Below, piece by piece: positions 1 to 8,963 of a DNA stretch of 41,462 bases. The stretch comes from an uncultured Clostridia bacterium (GTDB lineage: Bacteria > Bacillota > Clostridia > Oscillospirales > Ruminococcaceae): NCBI GenBank assembly GCA_945935925.1, contig CAMERU010000003.1, positions 1-41,462 of the forward strand, read 5' to 3'. Position numbers and translations under genes: made by a program. Positions within the stretch are counted from its first letter, which is position 1. Each line of letters starts with the position of its first letter. The notes under the pieces are model-generated. The model searched no databases and had not been told where the DNA came from. It was given only the letters and a program-made list of their open reading frames with translations.

Positions 1-55
1 ATTGGCACAACTAGCTGCGCAATCGAACGAAAATAATTATGCGGTGTTGCCTTAA
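1..55. mobile_element. Right end of a miniature inverted-repeat element, truncated by the window edge
   Basis: Positions 15-55 (ctgcgcaatcgaacgaaaataattatgcggtgttgccttaa) match the right end of the intact element at 17777-17817 at 40 of 41 positions; ends 5 nt before the dprA Shine-Dalgarno sequence. Confidence 0.75.
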
Positions 56-74
56 GAAATAAGGAGAACGTTCT

Positions 75-1286
75 ATGAACGAGCATATTGAGGTGTGGCT
101 GTGGATACTGCTTGTCATGCAGCCCTACAATCCGAAAAGCAAGCGCATACTCGACCGCTGCGACGGAGATGTCGTCCGCGCCGCGCAATATATACGCGAC
201 GGCTGCCCCATTCTTTCCGAGGCGGAGCAGATGCGCGCCCAAAGGATACGCAGCGGCGACGTAAGGAAAGTGCTGGAGGTCTGCGAGAAAAACGATATCC
301 GCATAGTCACCCTTGAGGACGAGGAATATCCCCTCCGGTTAAAGGTGATATACAACCCGCCGATACTGCTTTTCGTCAGAGGCAGTCTTGATTGGCTGGA
401 CGACGAGGTGTCGATATCCGTCGTAGGAACGCGGCACCCCGACAATTACAGCGTTCAGGTAGGAAACAGGCTGTGCTCCGACCTCACTAAAATAGGCACG
501 GTCATCGTGAGCGGGCTTGCCGTCGGGCTGGACACCGTTGCGCACCGCGCCTGCATCAACAGCGGCGGGCGCACGATAGGCGTTCTCGCCTGCGGTATGC
601 TGGTGGATTACCCCAAGGAAAGTGCCTCCCTGAAAGAGGATATACTCAAAACGGGCGGCGCTCTCGTGAGCGAGCTTCTCCCGTTCACGGGAACATTCGG
701 CTCGTATTTCAAGCACAGAAACAGGATAATCGCGGGGCTCGGAATGGGAACGCTCATTCTTGAAGCGTCCTCGAAAAGCGGCTGCCTGCTGACCGCCGAG
801 CACACGATAGAGCAGGGGCGCGATCTGTTCTGCGTGCCGCCGCACGATATTATGTCGTCAAGGTACTCGGGGGTAATGCCGCTGCTGCGCGACGGAGCAG
901 TCCCCGTTTTCAGCTATATCGACATAGTTAACGCAAATCTTTACAGTTACCTGAGAAAAACCTCCTACATTGACATCATGTCTTACAGAGCGGCAGAGCC
1001 TAAGCCCGAAAAGGCAAAGGCAGCAAAGCCAAAACGCGCGGAGCCGCCTGCACCCGAACAGGAAAAGGAGCAGACCGCCGCCCCCGACGAGAGCGTGCTT
1101 TCGGAGCTTACGCCGCAGCAGGCGGAGATAGTGCGTATCATAGCGCAGGGAGCTGTCGATATCGACACGCTCATTATGAAAACCGGAATATCGTTTGTCG
1201 ACGCAAATTCAGACCTTATCGAGCTTGAGATAAGCGGGCTTGTCGAGCGTGGCATGGACGGATTTTACAGATACCCGGGCAAATAA
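75..1286 (+). CDS. dprA: DNA-processing protein DprA/Smf
   Basis: Rossmann-like motifs SVVGTRHP, VSGLAVGLDTVAHRACINSGGRTIGVLACG, RNRIIAGLG, EHTIEQGRDLFCVP; C-terminal winged-helix-like segment; AAGGAG RBS at 61. Confidence 0.95.
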   Translation: MNEHIEVWLWILLVMQPYNPKSKRILDRCDGDVVRAAQYIRDGCPILSEAEQMRAQRIRSGDVRKVLEVCEKNDIRIVTLEDEEYPLRLKVIYNPPILLFVRGSLDWLDDEVSISVVGTRHPDNYSVQVGNRLCSDLTKIGTVIVSGLAVGLDTVAHRACINSGGRTIGVLACGMLVDYPKESASLKEDILKTGGALVSELLPFTGTFGSYFKHRNRIIAGLGMGTLILEASSKSGCLLTAEHTIEQGRDLFCVPPHDIMSSRYSGVMPLLRDGAVPVFSYIDIVNANLYSYLRKTSYIDIMSYRAAEPKPEKAKAAKPKRAEPPAPEQEKEQTAAPDESVLSELTPQQAEIVRIIAQGAVDIDTLIMKTGISFVDANSDLIELEISGLVERGMDGFYRYPGK

Positions 1287-1290
1287 TAAT

Positions 1291-1326
1291 ACGGCGCGCA
1301 TTTTGCATTGCGCGCCGTTATTGTTT
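1291..1326. terminator. Bidirectional hairpin terminator between convergent dprA and NUDIX gene
   Basis: Perfect 10-bp stem ACGGCGCGCA/TGCGCGCCGT (1291-1300/1309-1318) with T-rich flank on + and A/T-rich flank on the other side. Confidence 0.75.
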
Positions 1327-1811
1327 TATTCCGAAAGAACCGCGTCAAGCAGCTTCTTCGCGATCCTGCTCCCGCTAAGCAGCTCCCGCGCCTTTTCCGC
1401 GCCGAACCACCCCGCGCTGTCCACCTCGCCCGAGAGCGCATAGTCGCCGTGCTCCGCCGTGACGACAAAGCCGAGCATAAGGTTGTCGCTCTTTTCGTGA
1501 TACCAGCCCGAAATATACCGCACCGATCTCACCGAAAGCCCCGTTTCCTCCGCAACCTCGCGCGCGGCGGCTTCCTCGGCGGTCTCCCCGCGCTTGATGT
1601 AACCCGCAACGCAGACGTGATTTTCCGAAACATACCCCTGCTTTATCAGCAGGAACTCTCCCGCACCGTCGGTGACAAGGCATATCACGCAGGGGTAGGA
1701 AAAGTCAAAAAACGGCCGCGAGCACTCTGCGCAGAACGGAACGGCGCCCTCGTCGCCTATCTCTTTCATAATAAGCTTTCTGCCGCATTTCGGGCAGTAT
1801 GAAAAAGTCAT
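1326..1811 (-). CDS. NUDIX hydrolase with N-terminal zinc-ribbon (NADH pyrophosphatase-like)
   Basis: CPKCGRK...CAEC zinc ribbon and NUDIX box GYIKRGETAEEAAAREVAEETGL. Confidence 0.9.
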   Translation of the reverse strand: MTFSYCPKCGRKLIMKEIGDEGAVPFCAECSRPFFDFSYPCVICLVTDGAGEFLLIKQGYVSENHVCVAGYIKRGETAEEAAAREVAEETGLSVRSVRYISGWYHEKSDNLMLGFVVTAEHGDYALSGEVDSAGWFGAEKARELLSGSRIAKKLLDAVLSE

Positions 1812-2462
1812 TTAAATCACCGGCTTATCCTTTGACTTGCAGATATTTCGCAGAACGCACGCCTCGCATTTCGGCGCTCTCGCGGAGCACACCCCGCGCC
1901 CGTGCCATACCAGCCTGTGGCACAGCATAAGCCCTTCCTCGGGCGGAACGCAAGCGCGCAGCTCCTTTTCGGCCTTCGCGGCGTCCTTTGTATCGGTAAG
2001 CCCCAGCCTGTTCGTCAGTCGTATAACGTGCGTGTCGCACACCATCGCGGGCTTTCCGTAAAGGTCGCCGACAATAAGGTTCGCGGTCTTTCTCCCGACT
2101 CCGGGGAGCCTCGTCAGCTCGTCAATGCTGTCGGGGACAACTCCGCCGTATATGTCGCGCAGCATTACGCACATCTCCACAATGTCCTTTGCCTTTGTTT
2201 TGAACAGCCCGCAGGTGCGGATATATTCCTCGACCTCGGACACCTCTGCGGCGGCAAATTCGTCAATGCTCCCGAAACGGCTGAACAGGGCGGGCGTTAC
2301 CATGTTGACCCGCTTGTCGGTGCACTGCGCGGAAAGGCGCGTCGCTATCAGCAGCTCGTGCGGCTTTTCATATATCAGCGCGCATTTTACGTCGGGATAT
2401 TCCTCCTTCAGCAGGGAAATGACCTCCGCCGCAAGCTTCTTTTTATTTATCCTCATCTTCAT
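1812..2462 (-). CDS. nth: Endonuclease III
   Basis: HhH motif LTRLPGVGRKTANLIVGD, VCDTHVIRLTNRLGL, C-terminal Fe-S cysteines (CSARAPKCEACVLRNIC). Confidence 0.95.
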   Translation of the reverse strand: MKMRINKKKLAAEVISLLKEEYPDVKCALIYEKPHELLIATRLSAQCTDKRVNMVTPALFSRFGSIDEFAAAEVSEVEEYIRTCGLFKTKAKDIVEMCVMLRDIYGGVVPDSIDELTRLPGVGRKTANLIVGDLYGKPAMVCDTHVIRLTNRLGLTDTKDAAKAEKELRACVPPEEGLMLCHRLVWHGRGVCSARAPKCEACVLRNICKSKDKPVI

Positions 2463-3459
2463 CTTCCTTATCGGATACAGCCTTCGGAATGCCCGAAACG
2501 CGTATTTTCTTTATCATTCTGTCCTCAACGGAAAGAACGACAAGCTTTACTCCCTCGTACTCAACGGACGGCGGAGTAAGCTCCCCGCCCTCGGGAATAT
2601 ATCCAAGCTTATCCGTGACAAAGCCCGCTATCGTTTCGTATTCGTGCTCCTCGGGCAGCTCCACCCCAAACAGCGCGAAAACCTCGTCGGGGTCTGCCTC
2701 GCCGTCAACGTCATACTGCCCGTCGCCGATCTTGACGATATCGCTCTGTTCGTCGTCGTATTCGTCCTGAATATTGCCCATGACAGCCTCGATGATGTCC
2801 TCAAGGGTGACTATCCCTGCCGTGCCGCCGTATTCGTCGACTACCACCGCCATGCCCGAGCGCAGCGCGGTCAGCGACCTGAATATTTCGGGGCAGGGGC
2901 AGGCTTCGGGAATGAAAATAACATCACGCAGGAAATCCTTCACCGCAAAATCCGACAGATCCTTTTTTCCGATAAGACACAGCAGGTCCTTCACAATGAT
3001 CAGGCCGACAATGCTGTCGATAGACCCTTTATACACGGGAATGCGCGAAAATCCCATATCCAGCGCAAGATAAATTATATCGTCCAGCGTTATCCTGTCG
3101 ATGTCAACGCCGACTATCGAGGTGCGGTGGGTCATAACGTCGCCTGCCCTCAGCCCGCTGAACTCGAAAATATTGTTTATCATCTGCGCGGAGTCTTCCT
3201 CGATGGTGTCATCGTCCTCGTCCTTGGCGAGCGCGTCCACCATGCCGAGCACCTCGTCCTCCGTGACGTCGGAATAATCCGCGCCGAGCAGTTTTTTCAG
3301 CAGCGCGGTCAGCCCATGGTTGAGCGCACTGAGCGGCGCGAGAAGCACCTTTCTCACCTTGTGGCTCTTTCGTTTATGTTCGCTTGAATTTTCAGCACTT
3401 CGGGTACTGTCTGTATCCATATTTCCTCCGTTTTCTGCCGTTTGCCCCGCCGCTGTCAC
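2443..3459 (-). CDS. CBS-domain / CorC-HlyC family protein (hemolysin-like)
   Basis: Motifs VMTHRTSIVGVDID, GFSRIPVYKGSIDSIVGLIIVKDLL, VVVDEYGGTAGIVTLEDIIEAVMGNIQDEYD, followed by a CorC_HlyC-like C-terminal domain; no N-terminal transmembrane DUF21 segment visible. Confidence 0.9.
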   Translation of the reverse strand: MTAAGQTAENGGNMDTDSTRSAENSSEHKRKSHKVRKVLLAPLSALNHGLTALLKKLLGADYSDVTEDEVLGMVDALAKDEDDDTIEEDSAQMINNIFEFSGLRAGDVMTHRTSIVGVDIDRITLDDIIYLALDMGFSRIPVYKGSIDSIVGLIIVKDLLCLIGKKDLSDFAVKDFLRDVIFIPEACPCPEIFRSLTALRSGMAVVVDEYGGTAGIVTLEDIIEAVMGNIQDEYDDEQSDIVKIGDGQYDVDGEADPDEVFALFGVELPEEHEYETIAGFVTDKLGYIPEGGELTPPSVEYEGVKLVVLSVEDRMIKKIRVSGIPKAVSDKEDEDEDK

Positions 3460-3908
3460 GACAGGACGAGCCCCATGCTCTCCTCGGACGGCGCAAAGCC
3501 CAGCGCTTCATACAGCGGTCTGCCGCTTTCGGTCGCGTCGAGCGAAACATAGCTCGCTCCGCGCGCTTTCGCCTCGTCAAGCAGCAGGTTCATCATTTTG
3601 CGCGCCGCTCCTTTACGGCGGTGCTCCGCGCGGGTGTAAACATTCATGATATGCGCCCTTACGCCGGACGGGTGCGAAAATGTCGGCATGACGTTTATAA
3701 AGCATATCGTCGCGCAGCCGACAGGGGTATCTCCCTCGAAAGCAAGCGCGGTCACGCCGTCGCCCTCCTTGAAATAGCGAAGCGACCTTTCGCGTATTTC
3801 CTCGCCGATACCGCTTTCGCCGACGCCATTAACAACGGCCAGCATCTCAACGCGCAGCTCCATAAGCAGCCCGATATCGCCCTTGTCGGCTTTTCTTACC
3901 GTTACCAT
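3456..3908 (-). CDS. GNAT family N-acetyltransferase
   Basis: MNVYTRAEHRRKGAARKMMNLLLDEAKARGASYVSLDATESGRPLYEALGF acetyl-CoA-binding pattern. Confidence 0.9.
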   Translation of the reverse strand: MVTVRKADKGDIGLLMELRVEMLAVVNGVGESGIGEEIRERSLRYFKEGDGVTALAFEGDTPVGCATICFINVMPTFSHPSGVRAHIMNVYTRAEHRRKGAARKMMNLLLDEAKARGASYVSLDATESGRPLYEALGFAPSEESMGLVLS

Positions 3909-3932
3909 AATTACGCTCCGTAATATTATTGA

Positions 3933-4700
3933 TCAATATTCCTCTCCGAAGAACAACCGCCGCCCGTTTTTGTTGGCAATATCTATCATTTCCTCGGCAG
4001 TAACTCCCTTTATTTCCGCCATTTTAGCGGCGGTGTAAATTATCATCGAACTGTCCGACTTCTCCCCCCTATGAGGAACGGGCGCCATGTAGGGGCTGTC
4101 CGTTTCGAGGAGAAGCCTGTCAAGCGGCACCGCCGCGCAGGCGGCAAGCGCCTTTTTTGAGTTCTTAAAGGTCAGCACGCCCGTGAACCCGACGTACATA
4201 CCCATCCTTACGACTTCCTTGGCGGTCTCCGCGCTGCCCGAGAAGCAGTGGACGACGCCGCGCGGTCTGAACTCGCGCAGCAGCTCCATGGTTTCCTCGC
4301 AGGCGTCGCGCGAATGGATTATCACCGGCATATCGAGCCGCTTCGCCATTTCGAGCTGCTTTCTGAAAACCTCGTGCTGTATATCGCGCGGCGGGTCGGG
4401 GTAGTGGTGGTCGAGCCCTATCTCGCCCAGCGCGCAGACCTTGCTTTCGGAAAGCAGCGCCGCGAGCCGCTCCTCCCAGTCGGAGGGCAGTCCCGCGGCG
4501 TTTTCGGGGTGTATCCCCGCGGAAGCATATACAAAGCTGTAACGCTCCGCGAGGGAGATCTCCTCAAGGCTGCTCTCAATGTCGCAGCCGACCGCAATGA
4601 CGCGCTCCACACCCTTTTCGGGCAGAGCGCCGACTACTGCGTCAAGCTCCTCCCCGAAATCCTCGCGAAGGTAATGTGCGTGTGTATCAAATATTCCCAT
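3933..4700 (-). CDS. tatD: TatD family hydrolase/DNase
   Basis: FDTHAHY, GEIGLDHHY, VIIHSRDACEET, VVHCFSGSAETAKE, LLLETDSPYMAPVPHRGEKS motifs. Confidence 0.95.
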   Translation of the reverse strand: MGIFDTHAHYLREDFGEELDAVVGALPEKGVERVIAVGCDIESSLEEISLAERYSFVYASAGIHPENAAGLPSDWEERLAALLSESKVCALGEIGLDHHYPDPPRDIQHEVFRKQLEMAKRLDMPVIIHSRDACEETMELLREFRPRGVVHCFSGSAETAKEVVRMGMYVGFTGVLTFKNSKKALAACAAVPLDRLLLETDSPYMAPVPHRGEKSDSSMIIYTAAKMAEIKGVTAEEMIDIANKNGRRLFFGEEY

Positions 4701-4701
4701 A

Positions 4702-5346
4702 TTATTTATTGAGATAATTGTCTATGACGAGCTGCTTTGTTTCATAGCATTCCAGCGGGAGCCTGCCCCTGCCGCCGAAAAGCGCCTCGGTATCCGAAAA
4801 CGCTCCGTAAAACGAGTTTTCGATTATCTCGCGCCTGTTGCCGCCGCTCAGCGAAACGCAATCGAAAAAAGTCGTCAGCCTGTCGGCGGCAGCCTCGGGC
4901 TGCCAGTATTCCTCGGAATTTTCATCGACGGGGGAGTTTCTGTATAACGGGCGGAGCTGCGAAAGCAATTCCTCCGCGTAAAGCTTTGCGCCAACGCTCG
5001 GAACCTGCCCCGAAATGACCTCGCCCTGCTTTACGAACATTGCGCGGATTATATGCCTTACGCCCTGCTCCACCTTTTCGGTGCCGCCCGCCGTTTCATT
5101 TTTCACCTTTCCAACCGCGTCGCCGCTGTTCTCGCGCTGCAGCAGGTTGTTGTCGGAGTTCTGCTTATGCGCCGAGCTTCGGGTGTATGCGGGTGTGAAA
5201 GCCTGCTGCGACTTGATAAAGCTGTCGGTGTGCTCCGAGGCAAGGGTGGAGCTTTTCTGCTCCGTCCTGTGCTCGGCGGGCTTGGTTAGATTTGTCTGAT
5301 TTACCGCGGCAATATCCGCCATTCTCGAAATATCCGTAAAAACCAC
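4702..5346 (-). CDS. Hypothetical protein (214 aa; low-complexity N-terminus, folded-looking C-terminus)
   Basis: Open frame directly upstream of tatD in the same orientation; stop and next gene separated by about 1 nt; no family recognised. Confidence 0.7.
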   Translation of the reverse strand: MVFTDISRMADIAAVNQTNLTKPAEHRTEQKSSTLASEHTDSFIKSQQAFTPAYTRSSAHKQNSDNNLLQRENSGDAVGKVKNETAGGTEKVEQGVRHIIRAMFVKQGEVISGQVPSVGAKLYAEELLSQLRPLYRNSPVDENSEEYWQPEAAADRLTTFFDCVSLSGGNRREIIENSFYGAFSDTEALFGGRGRLPLECYETKQLVIDNYLNK

Positions 5347-5395
5347 CTCCGCTCTATTTACAGCCGGTCATATTTCTTGCATTTATTGCTTATCG

Positions 5396-7360
5396 TTATC
5401 TGATCGTGCTGCCGTTGGGAGTATCGCTGTCAAGGAAAAGCACCCTGACGTCGTTCTCGCCCGCGTCGCACGCGAGTATCATGCCCTCGGAAAGCTCGCC
5501 GCAAAGCTTTGCGGGAGCAAGGTTCGCAACGAAAACTATCTTCTTTCCGATAAGATCCTCCGGCGCGTACCACTGCGCTATGCCGGAAACGATCTGCCTG
5601 CCGTTCCTGCCGTCGTCAACGGTCAGCTTGAGCAGCTTCTTCGCCTTCTTTATCTTCTCGCAGGCGGTTATCTCGCCGCTGCGCAGCTTTACCTCCGCGA
5701 ACTGATCAATCGTAATTACGTTAGCCTTGTCGAGATCCTCGTCCTCGCGGAACGTCTTTGCGGGAGCGATAAGCGCGTTTAGCTCCTCGATCTCCTTGTC
5801 AACGTCTATTCTCGGGAAGATTATCTCGCCCTTCTTTACGGTCACATCAGCGGGCAGAACGCCGAATTTTCCTGCGTTGTCGTAGGTCACGTCCTCCGCC
5901 TTTGCGCCGATCTGCTCCCATACGACAGGCATTGTCGAGGGCATAAAGTTGGAGAGCAGCGTGGATACTATCCTTATGGTTTCAAGCAGGTTGTAAAGCA
6001 CCGAGGCAAGCCTTGCGCGCTTTGTTTCGTCCTTTCCGAGGATCCACGGGGTCGTTTCGTCGATATACTTGTTCGCGCGGGAAACTACCTTGAATATCTC
6101 GGCAAGCGCGTTGTTGAGCTGCGTCTTGTCGATATACTCATCGGTCTTTGAGCGCAGCGCCAATGCCTGAGCGATGAGGTCGTCATCGAACTCGCCCGCC
6201 TCGCGCTCGGTGGGCAGAGTGCCGCCGAAATACTTATCCGCCATTGCGACTGTCCTCGAAACAAGGTTGCCCAGACCGTTCGCAAGGTCGGAGTTTATGC
6301 GGTTTATCATGATCTCGTTGGAGAACGCGCTGTCCGCGCCCAGAGCCATTTCACGCAGGATATGGTATCTGATGGCGTCCGCGCCGTAGCGCTCGGAAAG
6401 CATGAACGGGTCGACAACGTTGCCCTTGGATTTGGACATCTTCTCGCTTTCGCCCTTTTTGTTGAGGAAGGTTATCCATCCGTGAACGGCGAGGTGCTTC
6501 GGCAGCGGCAGCTCCAGCGCCATGAGCATCGCGGGCCATATGATAGCATGGAAGCGCATAATGTCCTTTGCAACCATGTGAACATCTGCAGGCCAGAACT
6601 TGTCGAAATCGTCATATTTATCGTTGAGGTAGCCGAGCGCCGTGATATAGTTGGAGAGCGCGTCTATCCATACATAAACAACGTGCTTCTCGTCGAACGA
6701 AACTGGAATGCCCCATGTGAAAGATGTCCTCGATACGCAGAGATCCTCAAGCCCGGGCTTTATGAAGTTGTTCACAAGCTCGGTCGCGCGGGTGTTGGGC
6801 TGGAGATAATCCGTTTCGGTCAGCAGCTTCTCTATCCTGTCCGCAAAGGGGGACATTTTGAAGAAATACGCCTCCTCCTTTGCCTCGGCAACGGGTCTGT
6901 GGCAGTCGGGGCAGCAGCCGTTCTCGTCAAGCTGGCTCTCTGTCCAGAAGCTCTCGCAGGGCGTGCAGTATTTTCCCTTGTATTCGCCCTTGTAGATATA
7001 ACCCTTGTCGTACAGGGTCTTGAATATCTTCTGTACCGATTCGACATGGTAGTCGTCGGTGGTTCTGATATAGCGGTCGTAGCTGATGTTCATGCAGCTC
7101 CAGAGCCTCTTGAATATCTCAACTATCTCGTCGACATACTGCTTGGGCGTTATGCCCTTTTCGGCAGCCTTCTGCTCTATCTTCAGACCGTGCTCGTCCG
7201 TCCCCGTGAGGAACATCACGTCATAGCCCTGCATTCTCTTGTATCTCGCAATGGAGTCGCACGCAACGGTCGTATAGCAGTGACCGATATGCGGATTGCC
7301 CGACGGGTAGTAGATCGGGGTGGTTATATAGAACTTACCCTTTGAACATTCGTTACACAT
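5396..7360 (-). CDS. metG: Methionyl-tRNA synthetase
   Basis: PSGNPHIGHCYT (HIGH), zinc motif CTPCESFW...CCPDC, KMSKSKGNVVDP (KMSKS), C-terminal tRNA-binding domain. Confidence 0.97.
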   Translation of the reverse strand: MCNECSKGKFYITTPIYYPSGNPHIGHCYTTVACDSIARYKRMQGYDVMFLTGTDEHGLKIEQKAAEKGITPKQYVDEIVEIFKRLWSCMNISYDRYIRTTDDYHVESVQKIFKTLYDKGYIYKGEYKGKYCTPCESFWTESQLDENGCCPDCHRPVAEAKEEAYFFKMSPFADRIEKLLTETDYLQPNTRATELVNNFIKPGLEDLCVSRTSFTWGIPVSFDEKHVVYVWIDALSNYITALGYLNDKYDDFDKFWPADVHMVAKDIMRFHAIIWPAMLMALELPLPKHLAVHGWITFLNKKGESEKMSKSKGNVVDPFMLSERYGADAIRYHILREMALGADSAFSNEIMINRINSDLANGLGNLVSRTVAMADKYFGGTLPTEREAGEFDDDLIAQALALRSKTDEYIDKTQLNNALAEIFKVVSRANKYIDETTPWILGKDETKRARLASVLYNLLETIRIVSTLLSNFMPSTMPVVWEQIGAKAEDVTYDNAGKFGVLPADVTVKKGEIIFPRIDVDKEIEELNALIAPAKTFREDEDLDKANVITIDQFAEVKLRSGEITACEKIKKAKKLLKLTVDDGRNGRQIVSGIAQWYAPEDLIGKKIVFVANLAPAKLCGELSEGMILACDAGENDVRVLFLDSDTPNGSTIR

Positions 7361-7440
7361 TGTAGTATCAGCCTCTTTTTCTACTTTTTGTATTAATTAT
7401 TACTGTAATCCCGCATTGGGAACTACACTTATGCTATTAT

Positions 7441-7469
7441 ATTATATTACTTTCCGCGTGGATTTTCAA
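7441..7469 (-). promoter_or_regulatory. Sigma-A-type promoter for metG
   Basis: On the minus strand TTGAAA-N17-TATAAT. Confidence 0.7.
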
Positions 7470-7517
7470 GTGCGTCAAAAAAATTCAAGAAATTTTTACA
7501 TATTACATAAAAAAGAC

Positions 7518-7546
7518 TTGATTTTTTTTTGCTTTTTTAGTACAAT
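7518..7546 (+). promoter_or_regulatory. Sigma-A-type promoter for the CdaR/PucR-like regulator gene
   Basis: TTGATT-N17-TACAAT. Confidence 0.6.
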
Positions 7547-7696
7547 AGAAGTAGCATTATATTGCCGTTGGGTAAGTTGTGCCCGTTCGCGGTTTATTAC
7601 TGTACATTTTGCACAAATCGGATGCTGCTCCCGCCGCGGCAAAAACAGCCCGGACGCGGGGCAAAACTTCAAAATCAACAGAAAGAGGTAAAGCAG

Positions 7697-8782
7697 ATGT
7701 CAAACAGGCTATTCCAGGGTATCGTACATCAAATGAAGGACACGGTGAACAGGGTCATCGGCGTTATAGACGAAAACGGAACGATCATTGCCTGCAGCGA
7801 TCTCACAAGAGTCGGCGGCGGAAATGATTTCTTCTCCATAGAGCTGGGCGACTCGCACGAGGTCTTTATCCGCGACGGTTACACCTATAAGCCGTTCGGG
7901 GTACACGTTAAGCCCGACTATGCCGTATTTGTCGAGGGAACGGACGAGCCTGCCGCAAAATATGCCGGCCTTATCTCCATATCCCTCTCCAGCATAAAGC
8001 AGTATTACGACGAGAAATACGACCGCAACAACTTCGTCAAGAACATAATCCTCGACAACGTGCTCCCCGGCGATATCACGCTGAAGGCGCGCGAGCTGCA
8101 CTTCAACGGCGATATAAGCAGAGTGGTTTTCCTCATAAGCGTTATCTCGTCCAACGACGTTTCGGCATATGACGTTATACAGAACCTCTTCCCCGACAAG
8201 AACAAGGATTTCGTATTCAACATCACCGAAAACGACATCGTTCTCGTTAAGGAAGTCAAGAACACCATAGAGGTCAAGGACCTCGAAAAGCTTGCGCGGA
8301 GCATTTCCGACACGCTGTCGGGCGAATTTTTCACAAAGGTCAACGTCGGGATAGGCACGCCCGTTGTCGGCGTTAAGGATCTCGCGCGCTCTTTCAAGGA
8401 AGCGCAGACCGCCCTCGAGGTAGGAAAGGTGTTCGACACCGACAAGAACATAGTGTCCTACGACAACCTCGGCATTGCAAGACTGATTTATCACCTGCCG
8501 ACAACGCTGTGCGAAACCTTCCTCAAGGAGGTATTCAAAAAGAACTCCATCGAGTCGCTCGACCACGAAACGCTGTTCACAATTCAGAAATTCTTTGAGA
8601 ACAGCCTCAACGTTTCCGAGACCTCGAGAAAGCTGTTCGTGCACAGAAATACGCTGGTGTACCGCCTCGACAAGATAAAGAAGCTCACCGGGCTCGACCT
8701 GCGCGAATTTGACCACGCGATAATATTCAAGATCGCGCTCATGGTAAAGAAATACCTCGCGGCAAATCCGACAAAATTCTGA
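7697..8782 (+). CDS. CdaR/PucR-like transcriptional regulator
   Basis: C-terminal PucR-type HTH (LNVSETSRKLFVHRNTLVYRLDKIKKLTGLDLREFDHAIIFKIALM) and N-terminal sensory region; start at MSNRLFQG after GAAAGAGG RBS. Confidence 0.85.
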   Translation: MSNRLFQGIVHQMKDTVNRVIGVIDENGTIIACSDLTRVGGGNDFFSIELGDSHEVFIRDGYTYKPFGVHVKPDYAVFVEGTDEPAAKYAGLISISLSSIKQYYDEKYDRNNFVKNIILDNVLPGDITLKARELHFNGDISRVVFLISVISSNDVSAYDVIQNLFPDKNKDFVFNITENDIVLVKEVKNTIEVKDLEKLARSISDTLSGEFFTKVNVGIGTPVVGVKDLARSFKEAQTALEVGKVFDTDKNIVSYDNLGIARLIYHLPTTLCETFLKEVFKKNSIESLDHETLFTIQKFFENSLNVSETSRKLFVHRNTLVYRLDKIKKLTGLDLREFDHAIIFKIALMVKKYLAANPTKF

Positions 8783-8790
8783 TAATTTCA

Positions 8791-8831
8791 AAGGCAATAC
8801 CGCGCAGAAAATTATGTGCGGCGTTGCCTTA
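8791..8831. mobile_element. Collapsed (hairpin-only) copy of the miniature inverted-repeat element
   Basis: AAGGCAATACCGCGCA - gaaaatta - TGTGCGGCGTTGCCTTA; ends match the terminal repeats of the 17638-17817 element; internal region absent. Confidence 0.75.
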
Positions 8832-8963
8832 CTCCGTTAATATATGGGAATAATATTGAGGCGGAAATGCGCGGAAATGCGTCCGCTTCACGGGGAAATA
8901 TAAAGGGGAAAAATAATTTTTTGTTTTGGGCGGCGCGGCTGCCCGGTTTTCAGGGAGAGAAAA

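Noticed and set aside
7361-7696. T-box or SAM riboswitch upstream of metG
   Set aside because: Leader between promoter and start codon is only about 75 nt, with no recognisable T-box or specifier-loop features.
7709-8797. 362-aa ORF antisense to the CdaR-like regulator
   Set aside because: Fully overlaps a recognised gene on the opposite strand; composition atypical.
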